DNA from: Candidatus Parcubacteria bacterium
GTDB taxonomy: Bacteria; Patescibacteriota; Saccharimonadia; Saccharimonadales; 2-12-FULL-41-12
Length of the DNA: 55,297 nucleotides
Reading direction: 5' to 3'
NCBI GenBank assembly: GCA_019347895.1
Contig: JAHWKM010000007.1
Span: 1 to 55,297, forward strand
Shown here: positions 46,073 through 54,928 of the stretch, piece after piece
Position numbering within the stretch: the first letter of the stretch is position 1
How the letters are laid out: every line of letters begins with the position of its first letter
Made by a program: the position numbers and the translations under genes
Notes under the pieces: model-generated
Seen by the model: only the letters and a program-made list of their open reading frames with translations
The model's database searches: none
Told to the model about the DNA's origin: nothing

Positions 46073-47024
46073 TTAAAATATCAATCTCCTCGCCAAAATT
46101 ATTCTTATACCTTTCTTTGATTTCCTTTTTATTATAATGCAATTGACTGCCATATTCTTCCACGACGTAAGATGCGACAGTCGCGCCAAGCTGGCCGCAT
46201 TTAACCAGCTCCCAGCCGCGAGAATAGCCGTATAAAAATCCAGCCCGGTAAGCGTCGCCCGCACCCGTCGGGTCAAGCACAACCTTTGGCTTAGCTACTC
46301 CTATATTTATCGCTGATTTTATTTTTTTACCTTGAATAATGGAGCCATTGGCCCCCTGAGTAGTAACAACCACTGGTACTTTTTGCTTTATCTCGCCTGG
46401 CGCTAAGCCTGATTTTTTGGACAACAATGACATTTCATAGTCGTTGACAATGATTATTTCCGCTGCATTGATCCCGGCTGTCAGATGCTCGCTCGGCACA
46501 TTGCTGACCTGCTGGCTAACGTCATAAAACAGCCGCAAGCCGAATTCCTTGCATTGGTAAACCTGCTTTCTCATACCTATCGGGTCGTGCGCGGAGACAG
46601 TTACTATTACTTGTTTACCCGCCCATTTGTCTAAGTTAAGCGTCTGGGAATCAGCCATGGCTCCCGCGTAAAACCCGCCAACTTGATTGTCTTCGGCATC
46701 ATTTATGACGTTGAATGAAGCCGTAGAAAGCTTGCTCACATGCACGTTCTCTATGTTTACGCCTTGCTTGGCAAGATCATCAATATAGTCCTTGCCGTCC
46801 TCGCCAACTGAGCCAACCAAAACAGGGACTTCACCTAGCCTGGCCAGGTTATAAGCGATATTGGCCCCCGTACCGCCACGCGATAATTCTATTTTCTCCA
46901 GCAGCATACTGATAGAGAATGTATGTAGTTTATCCGGCTGAATAAGATCGCGGTATTTGCCGTCGAAAGTCATAATGCGGTCAATCGCTATCGACCCGCA
47001 AACAATAAGTTCAGGTTTAATCAT
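46062..47024 (-). CDS. PfkB family carbohydrate/nucleoside kinase
   Basis: [37 protein letters not shown]; overlaps ahcY start by 11 bp. Confidence 0.93.
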   Translation of the reverse strand: MIKPELIVCGSIAIDRIMTFDGKYRDLIQPDKLHTFSISMLLEKIELSRGGTGANIAYNLARLGEVPVLVGSVGEDGKDYIDDLAKQGVNIENVHVSKLSTASFNVINDAEDNQVGGFYAGAMADSQTLNLDKWAGKQVIVTVSAHDPIGMRKQVYQCKEFGLRLFYDVSQQVSNVPSEHLTAGINAAEIIIVNDYEMSLLSKKSGLAPGEIKQKVPVVVTTQGANGSIIQGKKIKSAINIGVAKPKVVLDPTGAGDAYRAGFLYGYSRGWELVKCGQLGATVASYVVEEYGSQLHYNKKEIKERYKNNFGEEIDILNGL

Positions 47025-47098
47025 TTACGTACCAGTATAGCCGAAATGGGCCTGATTATAAAAATCCCTATTCTGCACTCCGTAAACCGCCTGCCACT

Positions 47099-47488
47099 CT
47101 AGTGACTGCCGGGCATTTCCATGCTGTCCATTGGGTTGTTGCCGCCGGTGTAACCCCATTGCAATTGCCATTGCCTCATTTGTTCCATCTCTGCGGTTTG
47201 GTTTTTTATGATGTCATCTGATAGCTTCTTGATTTCCTCATGCTTGGCATTCTTGTCTGATAATTCAGCCATATCAACCGCGCTTTTATGGTGTTCGATA
47301 ATAAAGGCCAAAAAAGCTTTATCATAGTCATCGCCAGTTTTATTTCCAAGCGAATCCGTCATCTCGCTCATACTCATGCCCCTACTATTTTCTGTATCTG
47401 GTTTTTCAAATGTAGTCGCGGCCACCGAGACTAACAAGCCGCCGATAAAAAATCCGATTAAAGCTGAAAGTAATGTCCGTGTTTCCAT
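47099..47488 (-). CDS. DUF305-family protein, membrane-anchored
   Basis: DYDKAFLAFIIEHHKSAVDMAELSDKNAKHEEIKKLSDDIIKNQTAEMEQMRQW. Confidence 0.9.
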   Translation of the reverse strand: METRTLLSALIGFFIGGLLVSVAATTFEKPDTENSRGMSMSEMTDSLGNKTGDDYDKAFLAFIIEHHKSAVDMAELSDKNAKHEEIKKLSDDIIKNQTAEMEQMRQWQLQWGYTGGNNPMDSMEMPGSH

Positions 47489-47493
47489 ATAAT

Positions 47494-47982
47494 TTACTCC
47501 TTGTGTTTATCATGAGCATGGTGTCCGCCGTGCCCCTCATGATATTTCATGACCAAAGCATGGCCTTTGTTCTTTTTTAACAGATGCTTGACGACGGGAT
47601 AGGCTGCAAAAAATGCTGCTGTTAAAGCTATGGGCATACTCACCCAAAATACCGGGTTGACAAGGCCGGCTTCCATTGCCCCGGGGATAACTGCCATCAC
47701 CAGGTTGTCTACCACTTCCATGGTTGCTATTGAAAGTGTATCTGCCGCAAATACAATGGATAGAGCCGCAAAGAAACCTACTCCCACCTGGAGAAGTGGA
47801 ATCGCAGATAGCGCGTAACCGAACAAAAAGGCCAAAGCTACCGCTAGTAAAATCGTAATGCCTACGGTCAAACCCAATGCCGTTCCAATTACTAAACCCG
47901 TAACTTCGCCGATGGCACAACCGGTTAAACAGTGCAGAGTTGCGCTACGGGCCATTTTATTGAGAGCCTGTACGTCTTCCAT
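47494..47982 (-). CDS. DUF4396-like integral membrane protein with His-rich C-terminus
   Basis: ATLHCLTGCAIGEVTGLVIG...; C-terminal HEGHGGHHAHDKHKE. Confidence 0.8.
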   Translation of the reverse strand: MEDVQALNKMARSATLHCLTGCAIGEVTGLVIGTALGLTVGITILLAVALAFLFGYALSAIPLLQVGVGFFAALSIVFAADTLSIATMEVVDNLVMAVIPGAMEAGLVNPVFWVSMPIALTAAFFAAYPVVKHLLKKNKGHALVMKYHEGHGGHHAHDKHKE

Positions 47983-48080
47983 ATCCTCCTTATTTTATAC
48001 CTCACGGATATATGGTAATAGTATAGACTACCATTAACGCAAATATAAACAGCCGTTGGAGGCACTGCAAAGACGTTTGT

Positions 48081-48377
48081 CTACCGAGGTCCCAAAGAAG
48101 CGGCGGCACGAGCCAAAACCGCGCCTATCAGACCATAGACAATCAAGGCGATCAAGGCCGTCCAGTCAAATACACTTTGCGTTACGACTCCCGGGCCGGC
48201 AACGGTCGCTTCTTGTCCGAAGATACCCGCGAACGGCGCCGCCAATGGAGTACTCCAGTCGTACACCCAATCTACAAAAGTGCTTGCCGGATTGGCGCCG
48301 AGAAGCCTGAATGCAAAACGCAGCCCTAGCAGCACCTCTATAAATCCAACTATAGCGTATAAAATTCCTGCGATCAT
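48081..48377 (-). CDS. YggT-like membrane protein
   Basis: FIEVLLGLRFAFRLLGANPASTFVDWVYDWSTPLAAPFAGIFG. Confidence 0.8.
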   Translation of the reverse strand: MIAGILYAIVGFIEVLLGLRFAFRLLGANPASTFVDWVYDWSTPLAAPFAGIFGQEATVAGPGVVTQSVFDWTALIALIVYGLIGAVLARAAASLGPR

Positions 48378-48553
48378 ATGAAACTCCTTATTTAACTGTA
48401 CGGCTAACTATACGCTTGGCATATGTTAGTGCAGTAAGCTTTTTTACCGCTCGTTTAAACTATAAAGTAGTTTCTGTATGCCTGACAGCTAAAATCATTA
48501 TTACTGTTAATAGTTATAGCAAGAGAGGAGCGTTGCTTCAATTAATTTGGCAA

Positions 48554-48943
48554 TTAGCAGCCTTCTCCTCCGTAGTCGTGGGCATGGTTATAGCGGATGA
48601 CGTCCCTATATATGCTGGTGGATACGGTGATCCCGTGCAACCAACCCGAGTAGCCACAGATGTGCACGCGCGCTGTCCAGGCACTCCCGTTTGAATTAAA
48701 ATTGTGGCAGTGGTACCACCGCACGTTGTCGGTGTGCCCGCTATGTCGCCAAAGGTCGAAGCAGCTTGCGCCATAATGGTAGGCTTGTGCTGTGCGGGGA
48801 ACTAACACATTCGTATAGGTATAATAAGAAGCTACTCCGGCGATACTGAACACCATAGCTATTAATATCAGTTGAATTCTTGTAAGTTTATTTTTATAGA
48901 ACTTACCAATTCCCTTAGGAATAACTGAGTTTGGGATATGCAT
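48554..48943 (-). CDS. Putative secreted/anchored small protein rich in His, Trp, Tyr and Cys
   Basis: TM/signal segment RIQLILIAMVFSIAGVASYYTYT then YHYGASCFDLWRHSGHTDNVRWYHCHNF... Confidence 0.65.
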   Translation of the reverse strand: MHIPNSVIPKGIGKFYKNKLTRIQLILIAMVFSIAGVASYYTYTNVLVPRTAQAYHYGASCFDLWRHSGHTDNVRWYHCHNFNSNGSAWTARVHICGYSGWLHGITVSTSIYRDVIRYNHAHDYGGEGC

Positions 48944-49116
48944 TTCGCCCTCCTCTTTCTTGCTTGCCCTTGTCGGCTGGCCAGCTTGAATTTTACTTAA
49001 ACTACAGTTACAGTATTTTTTCTTAAAATAATTATTAATGCCATGAAATATATTACAGTCGGGTTAACTAAGAAATTGAGTTTGGTCCGAAAAAACAAGA
49101 TTGTATTAATTTAAGC

Positions 49117-50349
49117 CTAAAACCTAAGAACTTTTTGGGCGAATACTCTTGGGATTGATTGAATTGGTTTAAGTCTGATTGGACTATAAACTTCCGCCCA
49201 TGCATTTTTCTTGCCGGTTATAAGGTCATGGATGATCATGGCCGAGGCAGTTCCGTTAGACAACCCCCACTTTCTGAAGGCCGACGCCACGTATAGGTTC
49301 TTTGACCAAGGATAAACCTTGCCGGCCAGCGGGATGCCATCATAAGTTATGTAATCCCTATCGGACCAGCGGTGCGTAATTTTTTTTACTCCAAAGTTTT
49401 CAAAAGCGTAATTTGCTAACTTGTCATAACGTTTATCTTTACTGAGTCTCAAGCCGGATATATTGCCGCCGCCGCCGATCAAAAGTGTTTGTTTGCTATC
49501 TTCTGCTTTAGGAAAGATTGAGTAATGGTTTTTGTCTGGAGAAATATACATCCCTTTGAGCTTTTTAGCCGGAGTTCCGGCAACTATATAAGACTCTGTC
49601 GGATACTCCAAAATACAATAAGCTCCCCGCGCCATAAGCGGCAAGGTAGGCACATTGGTAGCTACAATAATATTTTTTGACCGGACAGTCCCTTTAGAGG
49701 TACGAACCCGGCAAATCCGGCCGTCTTTTATGCCGATAACATTACTGTTTTCAAATACATAACTGCCGTTGCCGTCCACCGTCTTGGCCAAGCCGAGTAA
49801 ATATTTTTGCGAGTGTATCTTCCCCTGCCCAGAAAACTTGACTGCGCCCTTTACTTCAAAAGGCAGGGGGATATTCTTCTCAAAGCTGGCAGGCAAGCCT
49901 AAACGGACTGCTGTCTCAGCTTCTTTTTTAAAATACCTAACTTGCTTTTGATCTGCCGTATAAACAAAATTGTCATCAATTTCCCAATCGCAGGCTATCT
50001 TCTCGTCTGCAATAATTTTACCTACCAAAGTCACGGCTGCCTGGTTGGCCATGCCATATAAACGAGCCTTTTTTTCTCCCAAACGAGTATACAAATCTGC
50101 ATAAATTAGATTGTGCTGGGAGGTAACTTTGCCGGTTGTCCGCCCGGTGGTCCCTCCGCCAATAGTGCTTTTTTCTAATACCGCCACAGAATGGCCTGAT
50201 TTTTTTAACAAATAAGCCGCGCTCAGACCTGTTATCCCTCCGCCGATAATAACAGTGTCCACTACTATATTTTCTTCAAGTCGCGGATACATAGGTTGAA
50301 CATGGGCCTCCTTCCATAAGGAATATTCTTGTTTAGGTAAGTCCGGCAT
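49117..50349 (-). CDS. FAD-dependent oxidoreductase (DAO family)
   Basis: VDTVIIGGGITGLSAAYLLKKSGHSVAVLEKSTIGGGTTGRTTGKVTSQH. Confidence 0.93.
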   Translation of the reverse strand: MPDLPKQEYSLWKEAHVQPMYPRLEENIVVDTVIIGGGITGLSAAYLLKKSGHSVAVLEKSTIGGGTTGRTTGKVTSQHNLIYADLYTRLGEKKARLYGMANQAAVTLVGKIIADEKIACDWEIDDNFVYTADQKQVRYFKKEAETAVRLGLPASFEKNIPLPFEVKGAVKFSGQGKIHSQKYLLGLAKTVDGNGSYVFENSNVIGIKDGRICRVRTSKGTVRSKNIIVATNVPTLPLMARGAYCILEYPTESYIVAGTPAKKLKGMYISPDKNHYSIFPKAEDSKQTLLIGGGGNISGLRLSKDKRYDKLANYAFENFGVKKITHRWSDRDYITYDGIPLAGKVYPWSKNLYVASAFRKWGLSNGTASAMIIHDLITGKKNAWAEVYSPIRLKPIQSIPRVFAQKVLRF

Positions 50350-50463
50350 TCATTGGCTCCTTTTTGACTAACTCTTAGTTGCTTCTGTTAACTTGACGGG
50401 TATCTGGCTGAGCCTCCATAATTATCCAGCATAATTAAGTCAACAATAATACAAGGAGGAGGT

Positions 50464-50871
50464 ATGTTACAAGCAGCAGCTAAAGTATTCGGAGTTCAAT
50501 ATATTCTCCGCGCTGCCGCCATTGTAACGCTAATTTTAGGAGTGCTTTTGATAGGCGCGTCCGATATGCTGCTTAAATGGTTCGGCAATGAGGAGGCCGG
50601 CAACCAGCATTTTGCCATCTACCTCGGGACAGCTTTGGTAGGGTTTTCGGTTATGAACTGGATTTATAGCAATTTCAACGACTTAAGCGTTCTAAAGCCG
50701 GCAATTTACGGCAACTTGGTAAGTTTGTCGGCGGCGCTCGTCATAGACATCGTATCCTTGGCACGGGGTAGCGTGAACTCCTCGATATGGTTAATCCTAC
50801 TGCTCCACCTTGTTTTCCTAGCAGCGTTCGCTTACTGCTTGAAAATAATACATAGACATAAACTAAGTTAA
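50464..50871 (+). CDS. Membrane protein, 135 aa
   Basis: Strong RBS AAGGAGGAGGT before ATG; hydrophobic helices. Confidence 0.75.
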   Translation: MLQAAAKVFGVQYILRAAAIVTLILGVLLIGASDMLLKWFGNEEAGNQHFAIYLGTALVGFSVMNWIYSNFNDLSVLKPAIYGNLVSLSAALVIDIVSLARGSVNSSIWLILLLHLVFLAAFAYCLKIIHRHKLS

Positions 50872-50902
50872 CCGCTGCTTGGCATCTTGAATCTCTTGTG
50901 CT

Positions 50903-51439
50903 CTAGGAACCTCTGAGTTCAAGAAAATTTCTAAGACCTTCCGCAGCAATTTCAAGCCTATCGGCAAAGCTGCTATCGTCTATCTGTACATTTATCTCCG
51001 ATTTGAACTCAGCCAAAAAGTTTCTATGTTGCTCTAAATAGTTGTCGAGATGGTCATCGGCCCATGAGGCACGACCAGTTTCGGCAAAAAGCTTTACTAG
51101 AAATGGTTTTGTTAATTCTATATTAATCAGGAAGCAGTCATAACCAGCTCGTGTAAAGTGTGATTTGCGCTCGGCCCATTTCCTGTCCATACTCCCGTCA
51201 AAGATAAATGACTTTTTAGACGAGATTAGCCTCTCATAACGTGACCGTTGACGCTTTTCAAATTCTTCAACTCCTCCAGGTATATTGATATCACTTATTC
51301 GCAGATCTTCTCTGACTTCATAGCGGATTTGATCTGTGCTGAATATAGGCAACCCGAATTCACACGACAAATAGTGAGCAATCGGCGTCTTGGAAGTACC
51401 AGGGACGCCTCCAAACACCACAGCAAACGGCTTCTTCAT
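50903..51439 (-). CDS. P-loop kinase-like protein
   Basis: VVFGGVPGTSKTPIAHYLSCEFGLPIFSTDQIRYEVR (Walker A variant). Confidence 0.78.
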   Translation of the reverse strand: MKKPFAVVFGGVPGTSKTPIAHYLSCEFGLPIFSTDQIRYEVREDLRISDINIPGGVEEFEKRQRSRYERLISSKKSFIFDGSMDRKWAERKSHFTRAGYDCFLINIELTKPFLVKLFAETGRASWADDHLDNYLEQHRNFLAEFKSEINVQIDDSSFADRLEIAAEGLRNFLELRGS

Positions 51440-51503
51440 AGAGCTATTTTAAAACATTAAATCAAAAAGCTCACCATGCTAGTAGGGTTTATACAAGCCA
51501 TTT

Positions 51504-51545
51504 CTATGCAAACGAACCGGTCTTGGCCTCTCCTGCCCACTTCTA
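51504..51545 (-). pseudogene. Relic copy of the 3' end of the neighbouring RibD-like reductase gene
   Basis: ctatgcaaacgaaccggtcttggcctctcctgcccacttcta parallels ctaagcaaatgaaccggtcttaacctcgccagatcttcta at 51883-51922; decodes ...GEAKTGSFA* versus ...GEVKTGSFA*. Confidence 0.65.
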
Positions 51546-51784
51546 CCTTGACCATGTTTGAATATCATACGTGCAGTTCTAAAACCAGCATTGATCAAAC
51601 CGATATTATTGGGTTTGGGCATTGAGAGCTGTCCTGATTGGCGAGTGTCAAAAGCACAATTTGTAGCGAGGCAGTGTTTAAGCCAATTTCTCACTTTAAA
51701 TAATTAAAAATTGGTGAGTTTGCCGAGCATTGTGCTCTTTGACAATGAGACACTCACGATAGCTCGTCTGCCCAAGAGGTTTTG

Positions 51785-51810
51785 GCTACTTTTGACGGCG
51801 CAAAAGTAGC
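51785..51810. repeat. Perfect 10-bp hairpin in an intergenic region
   Basis: GCTACTTTTG-ACGGCG-CAAAAGTAGC. Confidence 0.8.
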
Positions 51811-51882
51811 AATTCGGTTCCTTTCGCTGAACAGCGAATGAAAGAACATGGCTTGGTTCTTCACTGGAAGAACTATCTTTTT

Positions 51883-52491
51883 CTAAGCAAATGAACCGGT
51901 CTTAACCTCGCCAGATCTTCTATAATTGGCTACGATGACACCACTTGGCGAAGCTTTGAATTCCGTTAGCTCAAACGCAGCCGGGATTGTTCCCTCTGCG
52001 AATAGACGCTTACCTTTGCCAAGCATTATAGGAAATATCTTTAGCCATAGTTCGTCAACTAAATCATTCTTGAGCAAGGTTTGTATTAGCTTGCCACTTC
52101 CGTGCACTTGCAACATTGGACCATCTTGCTGCTTCAGCTCTTTTAACTTCGCAGCCACATCCCCCTCAATGAGCACGGATTTTTCCCAGGTCAATTTTGG
52201 CGATGAACCGGAAACAACATATTTTGTCGCTTTATTAAACGGGACAGTAGCCAGGGCTGCCGGATCTTGCTTCGGCCAATAAGCCGCGAATATATCATAG
52301 GTTTTTCTACCGAGAAGCAGGTCAAATGGCATGCCCATCTGCTCACCCATTACACTGCCCATAACCTCATCAAAATAGGGATAGGTCCACCCGCCATACT
52401 TGAAGCCGCCTGACGTATCTTCCTCCGGCCCGCCTGGAGCTTGCATCACGCCGTCAAGACTGACAAAAGTTAAGACAACTATCTTTCTCAT
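51883..52491 (-). CDS. Dihydrofolate reductase family protein (RibD C-terminal-like)
   Basis: MRKIVVLTFVSLDGVMQAPGGPEEDTSGGFKYGGWTYPYFDE, LLLGRKTYDIFAAYWP, LQVHGSGKLIQTLLKNDLVDELWL. Confidence 0.95.
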   Translation of the reverse strand: MRKIVVLTFVSLDGVMQAPGGPEEDTSGGFKYGGWTYPYFDEVMGSVMGEQMGMPFDLLLGRKTYDIFAAYWPKQDPAALATVPFNKATKYVVSGSSPKLTWEKSVLIEGDVAAKLKELKQQDGPMLQVHGSGKLIQTLLKNDLVDELWLKIFPIMLGKGKRLFAEGTIPAAFELTEFKASPSGVIVANYRRSGEVKTGSFA

Positions 52492-52683
52492 ACTTGTATC
52501 TTAACAAATAGATTTGAATTTCTATGCTACACCACTGTCGATGCCAATAGGCTCTTTAAGATTAGCAATTGTTAAGCGGCTGAGCTGACGCATTATGCTC
52601 TCGAACCGTGTTTTTGGAAAAATCTCATCATGATCATACTCGAAAGCATCGGGATCGCTTTCACTGCATTGTGTATCAGCGCC

Positions 52684-54252
52684 CTATTGTTTTTTAGTTT
52701 TAGCAGCCTCAAAGTATTGGTTTACGGATCGTTCAGCTATTGCCATTGCTTGTTTTCGTTTTGAGCGATCAGTGAAGATTTCAGAGTGGGTATTTTGCAG
52801 AGCCATACAGATATATTTATAGATGGGTATCTTACTTTCATTACCAACCTCACCTTTGCTAATAATTTTGTTGGCCACTGCTCGTGCGGCCATAGTTTCA
52901 GTCCCCATTGTTCCAGCCGAACTTTTAACTCTTATCAAAGATCTGCTTACTTCACCTTCTATCATTAAACCATCGGCTTCAAAACTAGCTATAACATCTT
53001 GAATGGCAGTCTCAAAACTGATCTCCCACTCCGGTCTTTCCTTTTGGCGTCTTTCAATTGGCGGTTCAATTTGCATAGTTTGGGTTATGCTTTCGCCCAT
53101 ATCTTCATTAGGACCCCGAGGGATTTCCAGAGCTATGCCAGTTGATTCTGTAGCCTCTGCTGTCTGGAAAGAGTCAAGTATTATCGTATGCCAGTCGTCA
53201 TTTACCCATTCCGCCAGCTCATCAGAGTGGATTACTCGCTCATTTCTTTCTGGCTGTTCAGCTGGCACTGCTCTAAATACAGGGTAATGCCTCCCAAAAG
53301 GCTTGCCCGTAGTTTTGTTATAGCTTCTTCGCTCACCGTGCTGGAATACAAGGCCCTTGTCATAAAGAGTCTCCCCAATAATATCGACTTTGCCAAGCCG
53401 GTAATTAGAAATTAAAGCATTAATTCTCGATCGTCCTCGGGTTTCGTCCTTACCATAAAGTATCTCTGCCAAATCCTCGGCAGTAAATATATGCCCAGGC
53501 TCTTCCGCCAATAATAGACCAACATATTCGCTAGCATCGCTTAGTACTTCTTCCGGATATTCCCTACGTACCTTTTCTGCTATCTCTTCTTTGGTGAGTG
53601 TATCTGACTCTTCTGGGAAGTCATCTATTTCAATAAGGTCATCAGGGGACTCTGGCTCTGTTATCTCAGTGATTTGTTCAGGCTGTTTGGTGGAAATTAG
53701 ACGGGGTATTGGCCACGCTTTTCCTGCTACCTTGTATACGTCTGCCACTGCTTCATACTCATCTTCAAGTATTGTTTTCTCGACCTTTACTTCGAAGGCG
53801 GCGTTAGGCATCTGATTTTCTAACCGGGATGCTATCTCACTTAATCTAGAAGCTAGATCAGGGATGCGCCCTGCTACAAGTTCTTCCTCTTTGTGGATAG
53901 AGGCGGCTTCTTCTTGCTGCTGCTGTTCAATAGACGATAATTTGGCTGTAACCTCTCCCAGTGCGGCCGAAAGTCGCCTTTCTCTGTCAGCAAGCTGCTC
54001 ATACGGGGCTGCTGCTTGAGCCTCTGCCAATTCCTGAAATGTTCGGCCTTGCTCCGCGGTCAGGTAGTCAGTAGTCGCCTCTCTAAAGGGTTCAATAGTG
54101 ACCTGACCCGACTCCACCAACTCAGAATATAGCTGATTTTGGTCACCAATCTGGCTGGCAAGTTCATCAGCTTCTATAAAGTGGCCTCTATTCTCTTCAA
54201 GCCACTGACTATTATTGGGTATTTCTCCGCTCAATTCATGCATCCAAAACAA
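52684..54252 (-). CDS. Hypothetical protein, 522 aa, coiled-coil plus likely wHTH
   Basis: Long ORF, Glu-rich coiled-coil N-terminus; middle part EHIFTAEDLAEILYGKDETRGRSRINALISNYRLGK (approximate reading) looks like a wHTH. Confidence 0.75.
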   Translation of the reverse strand: MFWMHELSGEIPNNSQWLEENRGHFIEADELASQIGDQNQLYSELVESGQVTIEPFREATTDYLTAEQGRTFQELAEAQAAAPYEQLADRERRLSAALGEVTAKLSSIEQQQQEEAASIHKEEELVAGRIPDLASRLSEIASRLENQMPNAAFEVKVEKTILEDEYEAVADVYKVAGKAWPIPRLISTKQPEQITEITEPESPDDLIEIDDFPEESDTLTKEEIAEKVRREYPEEVLSDASEYVGLLLAEEPGHIFTAEDLAEILYGKDETRGRSRINALISNYRLGKVDIIGETLYDKGLVFQHGERRSYNKTTGKPFGRHYPVFRAVPAEQPERNERVIHSDELAEWVNDDWHTIILDSFQTAEATESTGIALEIPRGPNEDMGESITQTMQIEPPIERRQKERPEWEISFETAIQDVIASFEADGLMIEGEVSRSLIRVKSSAGTMGTETMAARAVANKIISKGEVGNESKIPIYKYICMALQNTHSEIFTDRSKRKQAMAIAERSVNQYFEAAKTKKQ

Positions 54253-54417
54253 TATACACTATTTAGATTTAATTAGATTAATATATTACTATAAATCGTT
54301 AGTAAGTGTCAAATTTATTTTATTGCATTCCAAAACACGCGAGCGTGCCAATCTATATATAGTTTGATCGTACCAAGGCATAAAACATACGTTTTCTTGG
54401 TGTCCCACTAACTTCCG

Positions 54418-54704
54418 GCGAATGGTGTTCCGAAGAGACCAACTGCAAGTTCTATCCAAATGAGAAGAAATGCTACCAAGAGTGCAACAATGACTGCTGC
54501 TCGGCGGTTGATATTTTTTATCTTCCTTGATGCCAACACAAGTAAGAGCCCGGTGCCGACCAGAAGCGTTCCCATGATTACGAAATCGCTCAGGGTTCAA
54601 GACCAATTCCCGAGCAATGGTATCAGCAATATAGCTGCCGTCACGACGAAAACGCTTGCAATGTCTTTGTTTCGCATAATGATACTAGTTCTTTTTTCTT
54701 TCAT
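54418..54704 (-). pseudogene. Small membrane protein gene interrupted by in-frame TGA
   Basis: MKEKRTSIIMRNKDIASVFVVTAAILLIPLLGNWS*TLSDFVIMGTLLVGTGLLLVLASRKIKNINRRAAVIVALLVAFLLIWIELAVGLFGTPFAGS*; TGA at 54597-54599. Confidence 0.7.
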
Positions 54705-54928
54705 AACCTTAATCGTACCAAATAAAAAGCCTTAAGATGTTCCTTCATTCGCTGTACAGCGAATAATTGTGCTTCTGACATTCACTCGTCAGGCCTGTCC
54801 GCCAAAGCCTGGGCGACGGCGGGAACTTCCAGAGCCTGACCAAAAGCGGAGAGTTGAAATAAGCGAAGAGTGCCACGAGGTCAAAGATATTGCCAGTAAT
54901 ATATTTAACAAATTGACACTTTCACTTC

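Noticed and set aside
47537-47920. 127-aa minus ORF with many Cys/Gly/Arg
   Set aside because: Shifted frame of the DUF4396-like gene; composition typical of out-of-frame translation.
48538-48774. 78-aa minus ORF overlapping 48554-48943
   Set aside because: Alternative frame of a better-supported gene with a signal/TM segment.
51479-51694. 71-aa minus ORF
   Set aside because: Its 3' part overlaps the relic tail copy of the RibD-like gene in another frame; no domain visible.
54597-54599. Genome-wide UGA recoding (as in Gracilibacteria/Absconditabacteria)
   Set aside because: TGA terminates normal genes in this window (e.g. 30167-30952), and conserved proteins contain no in-frame TGA.
54289-54606. 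105-aa minus ORF
   Set aside because: Out-of-frame with the membrane protein pseudogene frame at 54418-54704, which has more convincing protein character.
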